7,170 bases of DNA, taken from Candidatus Cloacimonadota bacterium (GTDB taxonomy: Bacteria > Cloacimonadota > Cloacimonadia > Cloacimonadales > Cloacimonadaceae). Location of the stretch: NCBI GenBank assembly GCA_023228285.1, contig JALOBM010000094.1, positions 1 through 7,170 on the forward strand. The letters run 5' to 3'. Position 1 is the stretch's first letter; every line of letters starts with the position of its first letter. This document shows, piece by piece, positions 6,180 to 7,170 of this stretch. Below the pieces are notes generated by a model. The model was not told where the DNA came from and searched no databases. It saw only the letters and a list, made by a program, of their open reading frames with translations. The translations under genes and the position numbers were made by a program.

Positions 6180-6797
6180 CTACACCGGTATATGTAACTC
6201 CCCTTCGGGCAATCCCAGTGCATTTTCAATAAGCCGCTTTGCAAACTTTTTTTGGTATTCTAAAATATCAGCCGCCTCTTTTTCATATATGGCTTCAACA
6301 TAGCATTGAATAATGGACATAATTGAGTTAGAAACGGCTTTGGGATGAGGGACGGAGAAAATTTGCTTTCTTTGTCCTTCTTTAATAACACTTAATAAAT
6401 ATGGAGCAAGTAATTTTTTTGCCTGTCGAAATACCTTATCCATAAGGTGAAGATATTGATCATTGTAAAGGAATTCCAATAATAATCCTTGTTTTCCCTG
6501 AATTGTAGCAAGCAAAATATTTGCCATTAACTCGATTTTTCGAGGCAGAGAAATGACTGTAGAGTTTGCTACCGCATCAATAGCTGTCCGAAATTTCGAT
6601 AAATGCCTATTGATGAGAGCCTCAACAAGTTCCTCCTTGGAAGAAAAATAGTAATAGAATGTGCCTTGAGCCACCCCGATTTTTTTTACGATATCACTTA
6701 TCAGCGTAGGCTGATAACCACGCTCATAAAATAGTGCCTCTGCAGCATCTAAAATCTCATTTATTCTAATTTGTGGATCTTGTGGCGGTCGGGCCAT
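6180..6797 (-). CDS. TetR/AcrR-family transcriptional repressor
   Basis: 205 residues from ATG 6797, a typical TetR length. The N-terminal helix-turn-helix is clear: ILDAAEALFYERGY at residues 15-28, TLISDIVKKIGVAQGTFYYYF at 31-51 (the recognition helix is in GVAQGTFYYYF), then KEELVEAL. The rest (about 60-205) is the usual all-helical ligand and dimer domain, which is divergent and gives no clue to the ligand. The ATG at 6797 is preferred over the GTG at 6806 because GGAG lies 8 bases before the ATG and abuts the GTG. A palindrome over its own transcription start and a second copy before the next gene suggest self-repression plus control of the glycosyltransferase fusion, perhaps released by a lipid or envelope-active compound; the inducer is unknown. 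Confidence 0.92.
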   Translation of the reverse strand: MARPPQDPQIRINEILDAAEALFYERGYQPTLISDIVKKIGVAQGTFYYYFSSKEELVEALINRHLSKFRTAIDAVANSTVISLPRKIELMANILLATIQGKQGLLLEFLYNDQYLHLMDKVFRQAKKLLAPYLLSVIKEGQRKQIFSVPHPKAVSNSIMSIIQCYVEAIYEKEAADILEYQKKFAKRLIENALGLPEGELHIPV

Positions 6798-6815
6798 ATT
6801 ATACACTCCAATTAT

Positions 6816-6829
6816 TTGACTTGAGTCAT
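6816..6829. promoter_or_regulatory. Probable TetR operator over the tetR transcription start
   Basis: TTGACT-TG-AGTCAT is palindromic at all but the outermost base, and A/T-rich flanks extend the symmetry (ATTATTTGACT on the left against ATAATATGACT from the right). It begins immediately after the perfect -10 TATAAT of the tetR promoter, so it covers the start site near 6823. This is a classical place for self-repression. Confidence 0.75.
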
Positions 6830-6859
6830 ATTATAAATCTAATAATCATTCTCGGTCAA
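6830..6859 (-). promoter_or_regulatory. tetR promoter
   Basis: On the minus strand TTGACC (6859-6854, 5 of 6 to consensus) and TATAAT (6835-6830, perfect) are separated by 18 bases. The predicted start near 6823 gives a leader of about 25 bases with GGAG before the ATG at 6797. This is the best promoter in the window, and the operator sits directly downstream. Confidence 0.75.
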
Positions 6860-6918
6860 GATCTTCTGTATGCCTTAGATTGACTTTTATTGATCTAATG
6901 TAAAAGTACAGGGTAATG

Positions 6919-7038
6919 TTACCGTGCTGTATCTTTTCTTGCCGACAATTCGATTTCTATCTAAGCGCCAAGAGGAATTTCGACCACTCCGACCATAGTT
7001 CTTGCCGGATAAGGAAAAATTTTTCGTACAATTTGCCA
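6919..7038 (-). pseudogene. RidA (YjgF/YER057c/UK114) family, 3' remnant with an internal stop
   Basis: Read on the minus strand in the frame starting at 7038, the translation gives IVRKIFPYPARTMVGVV, then EIPLGA, then a TAG stop at 6963-6961, then IEIELSARKDTAR and a final TAA at 6921-6919. The segment FPYPART-x-VGV-x-x-(I/L)PLGA-(L)-(I/V)EIE is the conserved C-terminus of RidA proteins, which deaminate reactive enamine/imine intermediates; the Arg of PART is the usual active-site Arg and the Glu of EIE also belongs to the conserved site. The TAG stands where the family has Leu. In this frame another stop (TAA) lies just upstream, and the N-terminal two-thirds is not recognisable, so the gene is truncated and dead. 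A different minus frame stays open over 7075-6887 but does not give this similarity. Confidence 0.72.
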
Positions 7039-7170
7039 CTGTTACTGCGGTGTGAAAATTCAAAAACAGCCCCATAGCTTTGTACTCATTTTCAAGATCC
7101 TAATTTTTCTTCCTATAAGGCTGGTCCTGATTAAGTTCATGTCAACTTCCTGTTCGGTTTCCTCTTGATT
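7039..7170. other. Right-edge stretch without a recognised gene
   Basis: A minus-strand frame is open from the window edge to a TGA at 7062-7060 (36 residues, containing QEETEQEVDMN) and could be the end of a gene lying to the right, but the length is compatible with chance. No RidA-like N-terminal sequence (such as the usual IGPYSQA block) could be found in any minus frame here, so the remnant to the left appears cut off rather than merely frameshifted. Confidence 0.3.

Noticed and set aside
6875..6898. Inverted repeat TTAGAT...ATCTAA with a TTGACT half-site as a third TetR operator
   Set aside because: Only one half of the operator is present and the 6-base arms have a 12-base spacer that does not match the two good sites. 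Likely chance in AT-rich DNA.
6911..6924. Small palindrome GGTAATGTTACC at the end of the RidA remnant as a terminator
   Set aside because: The stem is short with almost no loop and only a weak U-run follows on the minus strand. It may be a leftover of the ridA terminator, but this cannot be supported.
6887..7075. Minus-strand 62-codon frame MGLFLNFHTAVTVANC... as a small gene
   Set aside because: It overlaps the RidA remnant in a different frame, has a composition unlike a real protein (many Ser, Arg, Asn, Thr), and the RidA signature in the neighbouring frame explains the DNA better.

Overview
The window reads almost entirely on the minus strand and looks like a piece of an anaerobic bacterial chromosome. 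The lysine/diaminopimelate (DAP) genes, the meso-DAP dehydrogenase and the flavodoxin-type fragment resemble those of diderm Firmicutes, Clostridia or Synergistota. That placement is an impression from protein style, not a database result. Meso-DAP synthesis implies a DAP-type peptidoglycan.

Layout, in plus coordinates from left to right. 1-203: 5' part of a flavodoxin/NADPH-dependent FMN reductase-like gene that runs off the left edge and appears to lack the middle of the family fold. 315-364: a strong, nearly symmetrical hairpin terminator. 430-3049: a compact operon dapA-dapB-ddh (transcribed right to left, start/stop overlaps of a few bases) that makes meso-DAP by the one-step dehydrogenase route. 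3050-3587: a long non-coding stretch holding the dapA leader, a probable promoter and a long AT-rich hairpin. 3588-6053: a large gene encoding an MGDG-synthase/GT28-like glycosyltransferase joined to a putative permuted papain-fold (YiiX/DUF4105-like) domain and a basic helical tail. 6180-6797: a TetR-family repressor. 6919-7038: the decayed 3' end of a RidA-family gene. 7039-7170: no recognised gene.

The most interesting unit is the tetR/glycosyltransferase pair. A near-identical palindrome, TTGACT-(two bases)-AGTCAA, lies over the start site of a good tetR promoter and again in the promoter region of the large gene. The simplest reading is one repressor that controls itself and a single large lipid- or envelope-modifying enzyme. 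This pair is visibly richer in A+T than the dap operon and is flanked by a gene remnant, which suggests an acquired cassette. The fusion of a lipid-type glycosyltransferase to a cysteine/histidine acyl- or amidase-like domain is the best candidate here for an undescribed system; its chemistry is inferred.
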